A DNA stretch of 7,260 nucleotides, taken from assembly GCA_015487535.1 (NCBI GenBank), contig WFPN01000007.1, forward strand, positions 1-7,260, given 5' to 3'. The position numbers and the translations under genes are program-made. Position 1 is the first letter of the stretch. Every line of letters begins with the position of its first letter. The notes under the pieces are model-generated. The model was not told the DNA's origin, did no database searches, and saw nothing but the letters and a program-made list of their open reading frames with translations. Below, piece by piece: positions 1 to 5,492 of the stretch. Source of the DNA: Aquificaceae bacterium (lineage in GTDB: Bacteria; Aquificota; Aquificia; Aquificales; Aquificaceae).

Positions 1-134
1 ATAGCGATCTGCTGGAGATGATCTTTGATTTTGCCCTCTCGCGTTTGGTGGATGGGATCCTAGGTATGTTCGTGCTGCTGGGATTGTTCGGAGTGGTAGC
101 AAGCATGAAGGGTGCGCTGCACAGGTATCCTTAA
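1..134 (+). CDS. 3' end of an unidentified hydrophobic protein (partial)
   Basis: The frame starting at base 3 is open from the left edge to a TAA at 132-134 and encodes the last 43 residues of a protein whose start lies outside the window. Residues about 17-36 form an uninterrupted hydrophobic stretch (GILGMFVLLGLFGVV) that could be one membrane helix, followed by a short basic tail (K, H, R) ending in RYP. The codons (CTG, GTG, TTC) look genuinely coding, whereas the opposite strand reads as a Pro/Ser/Thr-rich shadow. The gene converges on queC and shares its TTAA stop region. I do not recognise the family from so short a tail. That the stretch is coding is reasonably likely; its function is unknown. 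Confidence 0.55.
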   Translation, partial: SDLLEMIFDFALSRLVDGILGMFVLLGLFGVVASMKGALHRYP

Positions 135-142
135 AGGATACC
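124..142. repeat. Perfect 19-nt palindrome spanning two convergent stop codons
   Basis: GGTATCCTTAAAGGATACC has two perfect 9-nt arms around a central A at 133. The stop codons of the plus-strand partial gene (132-134) and of queC (131-133, read on minus) both lie at its centre. In RNA from either strand it would form a hairpin with a GGUAUCC stem closing over the UAA stop. There is no T-run after it on either strand, so it is not a textbook intrinsic terminator, but its position suggests a bidirectional 3'-end or RNA-stabilising element. Confidence 0.5.
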
Positions 143-778
143 CTGAAGCGCATCCTCCCTCTGCCTGCAGGTGGGACACTCCCCGCAGGGAGGTTCGGTA
201 CCCCTGTAGCAGGAGTAGGTCTTCTCATAGGGAACTCCCAGCTCCTTCCCCAGTAGGGCTATATCCCTCTTGGTCATTCCGAGAAAGGGTGCCCATACAT
301 GGATCCTGATCTTTTTCTTCGCTGTCAGAGTGGAACCTGCATTTATGGCAGACTCCGCGGCCGTTATGAACTCGGGCCTGCAGTCGGGATAAGGTGTATC
401 CAAGGCGTGGACCCCTATACCTATGTGCTCGATCTCTAGAAAGTCAGCGAAAGCGCTCGCTATCGCTAGGAAGTTCAGGTTCCTCATGGGAACCGTGGTT
501 ATAGGGGGTTCGTTTTCGGGGTAGTCTTCCGAAGGAACCTCAACGCTCTCGTCTATGAGGGCGCTCCCCTTTATACTCTTATATATTGGGAGCTGGACTA
601 ATATGTGGTCTTCAACTCCGGCAAGACTCGCCAGCTCCCTGGCGTATTTTAGCTCTACCCTATGCCTCTGTCCGTAGTCGAAGGAGATGGCCCAGACCTT
701 GTCGAACTCCCTCTTTGCGAGCCACAGAAGTGTGGCCGAGTCCATGCCTCCAGAGAGGAGCACTATAACCTTCTTCAT
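131..778 (-). CDS. queC: 7-cyano-7-deazaguanine synthase QueC
   Basis: QueC is a cytoplasmic ATP-dependent enzyme that converts 7-carboxy-7-deazaguanine plus ammonia to preQ0, the precursor of queuosine in tRNA. The 215-residue product is full length for the family. It opens with the PP-loop ATPase motif LLSGGMDS (residues 7-14), has DYGQRH at 34-39 and VPMRN at 96-100, and ends with four Cys at 190, 198, 201 and 204 (C-x7-CGECPTC), the family's zinc site. The start is fixed: the upstream frame hits a stop 3 codons before the ATG. No Shine-Dalgarno sequence is visible before it (AT-rich TTAAAATTTTAAGC). It diverges from the pilus/secretion ATPase gene across 16 bp and converges on the partial gene at the left edge. 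No other queuosine genes are in the window. Confidence 0.96.
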   Translation of the reverse strand: MKKVIVLLSGGMDSATLLWLAKREFDKVWAISFDYGQRHRVELKYARELASLAGVEDHILVQLPIYKSIKGSALIDESVEVPSEDYPENEPPITTVPMRNLNFLAIASAFADFLEIEHIGIGVHALDTPYPDCRPEFITAAESAINAGSTLTAKKKIRIHVWAPFLGMTKRDIALLGKELGVPYEKTYSCYRGTEPPCGECPTCRQREDALQGIL

Positions 779-794
779 GCTTAAATTTTAATCT
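779..794. promoter_or_regulatory. 16-bp divergent start region with AT palindrome
   Basis: The ATG of queC (minus) and the ATG of the GspE/PilB gene (plus) are separated by 16 bp containing TTAAATTTTAA (781-791), an 11-nt palindrome around one central base. Neither start has a Shine-Dalgarno sequence. Each has an in-frame stop immediately upstream within this spacer, so neither gene can start earlier. A TAAAAT on the minus strand (5 of 6 to the -10 consensus) lies 7 nt before the queC ATG and would give a nearly leaderless mRNA. On the plus strand TATAAC (764-769, inside queC) is a possible -10. No good -35 is seen for either, so the promoter assignments are tentative. Confidence 0.4.
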
Positions 795-2204
795 ATGAAC
801 ATACTCAAGGAGTACAGGCTTATCCCTCTGGAAGAGAAGAACGGGACTCTGAAGCTGCTCGTCCCCAGATCCTTCAAAGAGGAAGATGTAGAGGAGATAA
901 GGTTCAGGACAGGTAAGGATATAGAGCTTGTAATACTTCCTGATGAGGATTTTGCGAGGGAACTTCAGGAAAGACTCTCTGCCGAGGACATAAAGATAGA
1001 GGGTGAGGAGGAGGAAAAGCAGGAAGGCCTTGACCTGCTCCACGCTCAGGACGACAGCCCTGCGGTGAGCCTCGTGAACCAGGTTCTTATCAAGGCGAGC
1101 ACGGTCGGGGCATCGGACATACACTTTGAGCCGTACGAGGACGAGGCGGTTGTGCGCCTGAGGATGGACGGTGTTCTCCACGACATACTGAAGGTTCCCA
1201 TATCAACCTACCAGAACGTGGTCTCGAGGATAAAGGTCATGTCCAACCTCAACGTTGCTGAGAAGAGGATCCCTCAGGACGGACGCATACGGGTGAAGAT
1301 AGGGAACAAAGACCTGGACATAAGGGTATCTGTTGTACCCACGGTCTTCGGTGAGAGGGTCGTCCTCAGGCTTCTGGATAAAACGGGTGCGCTGCTTACA
1401 CTCGAGCAGCTCGGACTTTCGGAAGAGGACAGGAAGAAGGTCGAGAGGCTGGCCAAGAAACCCTACGGTATAGTTCTCGTTACGGGTCCCACAGGTGCGG
1501 GTAAATCGACAACCCTATACGCTATGCTCCTATACGTGAAGGATCCCAAGAAGAACATAATCACGATAGAGGATCCGGTGGAGTATCAGATAAAGGGAAT
1601 AAGCCAGATACAGGTGAACCCGAAGGTGGGCCTGACCTTCGCGAGCGGCCTCAGATCCGTGCTTAGGCAGGATCCGGACATCATAATGGTCGGTGAGATA
1701 AGAGATGCGGAAACTGCAGATATAGCTGTACATGCCGCCCTCACGGGACACCTGGTCCTTTCAACACTCCACACGAACGACGCCCCCTCGGCGATAACGA
1801 GGCTCTCGGATATGGAGATAGAGCCTTTCCTGATAGCGAGCTCTCTCGAGGGAGTCATAGCCCAGAGGCTGGTAAGGAGGATATGCGAACATTGCAAGGA
1901 ACCTTACAAACCGGACAAGGAGGAGCTCAAGGAGCTGGGGATGGAAGACTTTGAAGGGGAGTTTTACAGGGGGAAGGGTTGTGAGAACTGTCTGGGAACG
2001 GGATACAGGGGAAGGATAGGTATATTTGAGGTCCTGGAGCTGGACGATGAGCTCAAGTCCCTCATTACAAAAACTCAAGATTCCAACGAGATTAAGAAGC
2101 TAGCGAGAAAGAAGGGCTACAGGACGATGATAGAAGATGGGATAGATAAGGTCAAGAGAGGTATAACCACATCGAGCGAGCTTCTGAGCGTGGTAAGAAG
2201 TTAA
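795..2204 (+). CDS. GspE/PilB-family secretion or type IV pilus assembly ATPase
   Basis: This is a cytoplasmic hexameric ATPase that powers type IV pilus extension or type II secretion. The 469-residue protein shows the complete set of motifs: Walker A GPTGAGKST (231-239), Asp box around IITIEDPVEY (255-264), Walker B DIIMVGEIRD (295-304), His box TGHLVLSTLHTNDA (317-330), and the zinc tetracysteine C364-x2-C367 and C396-x2-C399, which marks GspE/PilB rather than the retraction ATPase PilT. The N-terminal region (residues 1-70) keeps only the last part of the usual N1 (MshEN-like) domain, so the protein is about 90 residues shorter than typical PilB. An in-frame TAA at 789-791 rules out an upstream start. 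It has no visible Shine-Dalgarno. Its TAA stop overlaps the stop of the convergent Roadblock gene. No other pilus or secretion genes are in the window, so PilB versus GspE cannot be decided. Confidence 0.93.
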   Translation: MNILKEYRLIPLEEKNGTLKLLVPRSFKEEDVEEIRFRTGKDIELVILPDEDFARELQERLSAEDIKIEGEEEEKQEGLDLLHAQDDSPAVSLVNQVLIKASTVGASDIHFEPYEDEAVVRLRMDGVLHDILKVPISTYQNVVSRIKVMSNLNVAEKRIPQDGRIRVKIGNKDLDIRVSVVPTVFGERVVLRLLDKTGALLTLEQLGLSEEDRKKVERLAKKPYGIVLVTGPTGAGKSTTLYAMLLYVKDPKKNIITIEDPVEYQIKGISQIQVNPKVGLTFASGLRSVLRQDPDIIMVGEIRDAETADIAVHAALTGHLVLSTLHTNDAPSAITRLSDMEIEPFLIASSLEGVIAQRLVRRICEHCKEPYKPDKEELKELGMEDFEGEFYRGKGCENCLGTGYRGRIGIFEVLELDDELKSLITKTQDSNEIKKLARKKGYRTMIEDGIDKVKRGITTSSELLSVVRS

Positions 2205-2878
2205 GACTCTATTATTCCGTAGGTTCGCTTTAAAAACTTCTGCTTCCTTTCCAGGGATCCTATCTTGTCGGCGAGGCGGTTCACAAACTCGTAGGCCTGC
2301 TCCTTGGTCATACGCTTCACGTCCACACCTGTGTCCCTGGCCACAACGTCGAATATCACCTCCGAAGCGGGCCCTATCTCGTTCTTGAGTTCTTCAAGTA
2401 TGGCATCCACCTGGTACGGTGCCAGATACTCTCCCCGCGGATGGGCAGTTTCCTTCTCGCTCTTATCTATGAACTCTACCTTCTTGGACCTGAGCATATC
2501 CTCGAGCTCCCGTTCCCTCTCCTTCACGACGTCCGAAAGAACTCCCATGGACTGATACAGCCTCAGGAAGTTAGTATCCTCCGAGAAGAGACCCAGAAGA
2601 CACATATTGGCCGACACCGAGGTGAAGTAAACGAGATAACCTCTCAGCTTACCTATCAGAAAGCTCTCTTCCTTCTTCGGATCCTTCTCCAACTCTTTCA
2701 GCTCCGAGGCAACCTTGCAGAAGGCGTCCACGATCTCGCCGAGATCTTTCTCCGGTATCTCGTAACTCCCCAGCTTAACGAAACCGCTTCTGTCAAAGAG
2801 GACTAAGGCTTTTGCCTTCGCCAGACCCCTCTCATGTTCCAGGAAACTCAGAACGTCCTCTTCACCTTTAAAGTTCAT
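2201..2878 (-). CDS. Roadblock/LC7-like protein with C-terminal helical module
   Basis: A 225-residue soluble protein. Residues about 8-125 read like a Roadblock/LC7 domain, the small fold used by MglB-type GTPase regulators: strand pair AKALVLFDRSGFVKLGS (22-38), a helix rich in acidic residues (43-65), a second strand set GYLVYFTSVSANMCLLGLF (80-98) and a closing helix. A charged linker with K/E repeats (about 118-150) follows. The last 75 residues form a helical unit with an EIGP motif (167-170), resembling the small module named DUF8082 in other signalling proteins; this second match is from memory and weaker. The gene overlaps the upstream HAMP gene by 4 bp (ATGA) and so is probably translationally coupled to it. 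It ends tail-to-tail with the GspE/PilB gene. No partner GTPase (MglA-like) is in the window. The role is inferred to be a cytoplasmic adaptor; no enzyme motif is seen. Confidence 0.6.
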   Translation of the reverse strand: MNFKGEEDVLSFLEHERGLAKAKALVLFDRSGFVKLGSYEIPEKDLGEIVDAFCKVASELKELEKDPKKEESFLIGKLRGYLVYFTSVSANMCLLGLFSEDTNFLRLYQSMGVLSDVVKERERELEDMLRSKKVEFIDKSEKETAHPRGEYLAPYQVDAILEELKNEIGPASEVIFDVVARDTGVDVKRMTKEQAYEFVNRLADKIGSLERKQKFLKRTYGIIES

Positions 2879-3258
2879 TTCACCACTTCGTAGAGGGCCT
2901 TAATGCTGAGCCTCATCTTCTCGAAGGCCTCTGCCAGCTGGGCTATCTCATCGTCCCCTTCTATCTCTATGCTGGCGTCCACATCTCCCGTGCTGACCTT
3001 GTCCATGAGCACGGTTATATGGAGTATCTTCGAAAGTATGAGCCTCTCTATAAGGAGCTTTATACCGAGTATGGGGCCAACTATCCAGGACAGCTCCATG
3101 AAAACCGCTAGGCCCACTGCATATTTCAGAGCCTTACCAGAATCTACTCCGCTCTGAACCAGGGCTATGTAGGTCATGAGACCGACGAAGGCCGCCCCCA
3201 TGAGGGAGCCTATCAGGACTATAAGCATTATCTTTGTTACTATGCTGTCCCTCTTCAT
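2875..3258 (-). CDS. Small two-helix membrane protein with C-terminal HAMP domain (second copy)
   Basis: A 127-residue protein with two transmembrane segments (about 9-34 and 46-68) joined by a loop of roughly 10 residues, then a HAMP-like domain (about 69-121) carrying the signatures GDVDASIEIEGDDEI (91-105) and LAEAFEKMRLS (108-118). HAMP domains relay conformational signals from membrane helices to cytoplasmic outputs. Here there is no periplasmic sensor and no kinase, cyclase or methyl-accepting domain after the HAMP: the protein stops six residues later. It is a tandem paralogue of the preceding gene; by hand count about half of the 52 aligned HAMP residues are identical. It overlaps both neighbours by ATGA. 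Any partner is expected to bind in trans, and the coupled Roadblock-like protein is the obvious candidate. Confidence 0.82.
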   Translation of the reverse strand: MKRDSIVTKIMLIVLIGSLMGAAFVGLMTYIALVQSGVDSGKALKYAVGLAVFMELSWIVGPILGIKLLIERLILSKILHITVLMDKVSTGDVDASIEIEGDDEIAQLAEAFEKMRLSIKALYEVVK

Positions 3259-3632
3259 CCCTGCTTTGCCTTGCTCATAAGGAGCTTTAAACTCCTCCTC
3301 ATCCTCTCGAAAGCCTCGGCCATCTTCCCTATCTCGTCCTCAGACTCTATATCGACCTTGGCGTTCACCTCCCCGTCCGTTATCCTGGTGATAACTTCAG
3401 TCATGTGTCTTACCTTGGAGAGGATAAATCTATCGACTAGGACCCTTATCATGTAAACCGGGATTAGGAAGGAGAGTCCGATTATAGCCCCGTAAATTAA
3501 AGACCTTCCAGCGGCCTCATCGGGGGACACCCCAGCAAGCACAAGGACCACGTAGAGGGCCACCGTTGTGAAAGCAGCACCAACCACCGCCCCGCCCAAA
3601 ACTATAAGAGAGACCTTGTCCAGCAACGTCAT
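3255..3632 (-). CDS. Small two-helix membrane protein with C-terminal HAMP domain (first copy)
   Basis: From the chosen ATG (3630-3632) the protein has 125 residues. It has two membrane segments (about 6-34 and 44-66), a short external loop (AGVSPDEAAG), and a HAMP-like domain with GEVNAKVDIESEDEI and MAEAFERMRRS, ending in a basic tail (MSKAKQG). An upstream TTG at 3666-3668 would add 12 residues (137 aa). I prefer the ATG because the paralogue starts at nearly the same alignment point and because a possible -10 (TATAAA at 3673-3678) would put transcription start at about the TTG. Neither start has a well-placed Shine-Dalgarno: a GGGAGG lies about 28 nt before the ATG. It is the first gene of the HAMP-HAMP-Roadblock set and overlaps the second HAMP gene by ATGA. 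Confidence 0.78.
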   Translation of the reverse strand: MTLLDKVSLIVLGGAVVGAAFTTVALYVVLVLAGVSPDEAAGRSLIYGAIIGLSFLIPVYMIRVLVDRFILSKVRHMTEVITRITDGEVNAKVDIESEDEIGKMAEAFERMRRSLKLLMSKAKQG

Positions 3633-3668
3633 CCCAGGCTCAGTATGAAGATAAACTCTGCCTCCCAA

Positions 3669-3701
3669 ATTTTTTATAAGAGTTTCTAATCAGAGATTTA
3701 C
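3669..3701 (-). promoter_or_regulatory. Possible promoter of the HAMP-HAMP-Roadblock genes
   Basis: The AT-rich gap between the transaldolase and the first HAMP gene contains TATAAA on the minus strand (3673-3678), five of six to the -10 consensus. Transcription would begin near 3666, giving a leader of about 33 nt to the ATG at 3632. The -35 position (GTAAAT, 3696-3701, 17-bp spacer) is poor. This is the only gap of more than a few bases in the minus-strand gene run, which is the main reason to expect a promoter here. Confidence 0.3.
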
Positions 3702-3729
3702 TTTTAAGAATTTGCGAATATTCTTAAAA
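3702..3729. repeat. AT-rich inverted repeat at the 3' end of the transaldolase gene
   Basis: TTTTAAGAAT (3702-3711) and ATTCTTAAAA (3720-3729) are perfect 10-nt inverted arms around TTGCGAAT. The right arm includes the transaldolase stop codon (3724-3726). The stem is almost all A/T and is not followed by a clean T-run on the minus strand, so a standard intrinsic terminator is unlikely. It may be a processing or weak termination signal, or a protein-binding operator just upstream of the HAMP gene promoter. Confidence 0.4.
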
Positions 3730-4377
3730 AGGCTTCTCTGGGACCTTCTCCCAGTCCTTCAGGAATAGCTCTATGCCCCTGTCGGTGAGCGGGTGCTTGA
3801 AGAGTTTTTCCATAACCGCGAAGGGCATGGTGCATATGTCCGCGCCTATAAGGGCCGCCTCCAGAACGTGCATGGGATGTCTGACGCTCGCAACTATTAT
3901 CTCCGTATCCACCTCGTAGTTATAGAAGATCTCCTTGATCTCCCTTATCAGCTTCATGCCCTCACCCGATATGTCGTCGAGTCTGCCCACAAAGGGTGAA
4001 ACGTAGGAGGCTCCGGCCTTTGCCGCTATCAGGGCCTGCATTGGTGAGAACACCAGGGTAACGTTCGTTGGTATGCCCTCCGCCTCCAAGGTCTGAACCG
4101 CCTTCATACCTTCGGGAGTCATGGGGATCTTAACGACGACGTTCTCTCCGAGCTCCGCTAGCAACCTTCCCTCCTTTACCATCCCTTCCGCATCGAGGGA
4201 AACCGTCTCAAGGCTGACGGGCCCGTCCACCTCTTCCAAGATCTCCTTGACGACCTCCTTAAAGGGTCTTCCCGTTTTCGAGACCAGAGTTGGGTTAGTG
4301 GTAACGCCGTCCAGTATTCCCCAGCTGTTGGCCGTCCTTATCTGCTCTATGTCCGCCGTGTCGAGAAAGAACTTCAT
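3724..4377 (-). CDS. tal: TalC-type small transaldolase
   Basis: This is a cytoplasmic enzyme of the non-oxidative pentose phosphate pathway that moves a dihydroxyacetone unit between sugar phosphates through a Schiff base. The 217-residue protein is full length for the small transaldolase/FSA family. Visible residues are D6 (FLDTAD), TTNPT at 26-30, the Schiff-base lysine K83 in VVVKIPMT, SPFVGRLDD (127-135) and ASVRHP (163-168). Two positions separate transaldolases from fructose-6-phosphate aldolases: here Glu57 takes the place of E. coli FSA Gln59, and Phe129 that of Tyr131, so transaldolase is favoured. A strong AGGAGGT lies 6 nt before the ATG. The start overlaps the stop of the thioredoxin-like gene (ATGA). 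Confidence 0.95.
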   Translation of the reverse strand: MKFFLDTADIEQIRTANSWGILDGVTTNPTLVSKTGRPFKEVVKEILEEVDGPVSLETVSLDAEGMVKEGRLLAELGENVVVKIPMTPEGMKAVQTLEAEGIPTNVTLVFSPMQALIAAKAGASYVSPFVGRLDDISGEGMKLIREIKEIFYNYEVDTEIIVASVRHPMHVLEAALIGADICTMPFAVMEKLFKHPLTDRGIELFLKDWEKVPEKPF

Positions 4378-4751
4378 GATCTTACCTCCTGCAGAAGTTT
4401 CTCTTCTTTCTGAAAGCCCAAGAAAACTTTTTTAACCTTTCCCTCTTTAAACACCACCGTGGTGGGTGTGCCGAGTATCCCGAAGCTACGGGCCAGCTCG
4501 AGGCCATCCCTCTGGGACACGTCCACCCTCCTGACCTTAACCTTTCCGGAGATACTCTCTATAACAGGCTCCATCCGCCTGCAAACACCGCAGCGTGGTG
4601 AGTAAAAGTAAAGTATGCCCTCCCTGCCGAACTTTCTCGGGATCTCCCTACCGACGATCCTTTTAGTTCTCCAGCGTGCGAAGAGCTGCAGCCCGAACAT
4701 AAAGGCGATAGTGCCTGCCACACCGATAAGGAATATCTTCAGAAGCTCCAT
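4374..4751 (-). CDS. Membrane-anchored thioredoxin-like protein
   Basis: A 125-residue protein with one N-terminal transmembrane segment (about 4-24), a strongly basic stretch (eight Lys/Arg in 26-43) and a thioredoxin fold with the redox motif C54-GV-C57 (SPRCGVCRRM), the strand VKVRRVDVSQ (71-80), helix LARSFGI and the cis-proline GTPT with P96. It is expected to carry out thiol-disulfide exchange. The active site is CGVC rather than the classical CGPC. By the positive-inside rule the basic stretch would keep the thioredoxin domain in the cytoplasm, not outside as for most membrane-tethered thioredoxins. No signal-peptidase or lipobox motif is seen. It overlaps the pseudouridine synthase gene by 13 bp and the transaldolase by 4 bp. 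Its substrate is unknown. Confidence 0.85.
   Translation of the reverse strand: MELLKIFLIGVAGTIAFMFGLQLFARWRTKRIVGREIPRKFGREGILYFYSPRCGVCRRMEPVIESISGKVKVRRVDVSQRDGLELARSFGILGTPTTVVFKEGKVKKVFLGFQKEEKLLQEVRS
4384..4390 (-). promoter_or_regulatory. Strong ribosome binding site for transaldolase
   Basis: On the minus strand AGGAGGT precedes the transaldolase ATG by 6 nt. It lies within the last codons (Gln-Glu-Val) of the thioredoxin-like gene and confirms the start. It is one of two strong Shine-Dalgarno sequences in the window, in contrast to the SD-less queC and GspE/PilB starts. Confidence 0.8.
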
Positions 4752-5485
4752 CGGTCTGAATATTTTAAACCAACGGCCGAGAAGAGCTGTCTCAGTTCCC
4801 TCTCACTCAGCTCCCTCCACTTGCCGGGAGGCAGCTTTCCGAGTTTGATAGGCCCAAGGGCAATACGCTTTAGCTTGATAACCGGATGTCCGAAGGAGGC
4901 GAGGAACCTCTTGACTATGTGCTTCCTCCCTTCGTGAAAGACTATCTCCAGCAACGTATTATCCCCTTCGTAGCGGACTATCCTAACATCGTCTGGCTTG
5001 GCAAAGCCGTCCTCCAGTTCGGCCCCGTGTCTCATCTTCCTCAGGGTGTTCTTAGAGACCTTACCCTTCACCAGAGCGAGGTAAACCTTGGGTAGCTTGT
5101 ATCTAGGATGGAGGATCCTGTTGGCGAGCTCTCCATCGTTCGTGAGAAGCAAAAGCCCCTCCGTGTTGTAGTCGAGCCTCCCAACGGGAAAGACCCTGAC
5201 GGGGACGTCTTTTATAAGCTCCTCTATTGTCTTCTTCCTACTCTGCGACTTTCCTAGCTGGGTGAGATAGCAGCAGGGCTTGTTTAGGATTATGTACTTC
5301 TTTTGAGGGGGCTTTACCTCCCTTCCGTCCACCTCCACCCTGTCTATTTCGGGGTCCACCTTCACCCCCAGCTCGCGAACGACTTCCCCGTTTACCCTTA
5401 CCCTGCCCTCCCTTATGAGCTGGTCCGCCTTCCTACGGGAGGTTACACCGCACATGGAGATGTATCTGTTGAGCCTGACGAGCAT
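4739..5485 (-). CDS. RsuA/RluB-family pseudouridine synthase
   Basis: An RNA-modifying enzyme that isomerises a uridine, most likely in 23S or 16S rRNA. The 248-residue protein has an N-terminal S4 RNA-binding domain (about 2-60: LNRYISMCGVTSRRKADQLI and GRVRVNG), the lead-in YIILNKP (64-70), and the catalytic motif VGRLDYNTEGLLLLTNDG (101-118) with nucleophile Asp105. The C-terminal family motif, usually close to EGRNRQVRRM, reads EGRKHIVKRF (185-194) here, an unusual variant. GHPVIKLKRIALGPIKLG (199-216) follows as expected. The gene starts 7 bp after the DUF3501 stop with no clear Shine-Dalgarno and overlaps the thioredoxin-like gene by 13 bp. It resembles RluB most in length and layout, but the exact target (RluB, RsuA, RluE or RluF) cannot be told from sequence alone. 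Confidence 0.92.
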   Translation of the reverse strand: MLVRLNRYISMCGVTSRRKADQLIREGRVRVNGEVVRELGVKVDPEIDRVEVDGREVKPPQKKYIILNKPCCYLTQLGKSQSRKKTIEELIKDVPVRVFPVGRLDYNTEGLLLLTNDGELANRILHPRYKLPKVYLALVKGKVSKNTLRKMRHGAELEDGFAKPDDVRIVRYEGDNTLLEIVFHEGRKHIVKRFLASFGHPVIKLKRIALGPIKLGKLPPGKWRELSERELRQLFSAVGLKYSDRWSF

Positions 5486-5492
5486 GAAGCGG

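Noticed and set aside
1..130. Continuation of a minus-strand gene downstream of queC
   Set aside because: The best minus frame reads as a Pro/Ser/Thr/Asn-rich shadow, while the plus frame has normal codon use and ends at the shared stop.
660..1181. 173-codon open frame on the minus strand opposite the GspE/PilB gene and the queC start
   Set aside because: It lies antisense to two clearly identified genes, crosses their divergent start region, and its translation has no recognisable motif.
3666..3668. TTG as the start of the first HAMP protein
   Set aside because: It would coincide with the likely transcription start and adds 12 residues absent from the paralogue. The ATG at 3630-3632 fits better, although the TTG is not excluded.
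3702..3729. Intrinsic terminator after transaldolase
   Set aside because: The stem lacks G/C pairs and no T-run follows on the minus strand, so I kept it only as an inverted repeat.
3724..4377. Fructose-6-phosphate aldolase (FSA) as the function
   Set aside because: The discriminating positions are Glu57 and Phe129, as in transaldolases, not Gln and Tyr.
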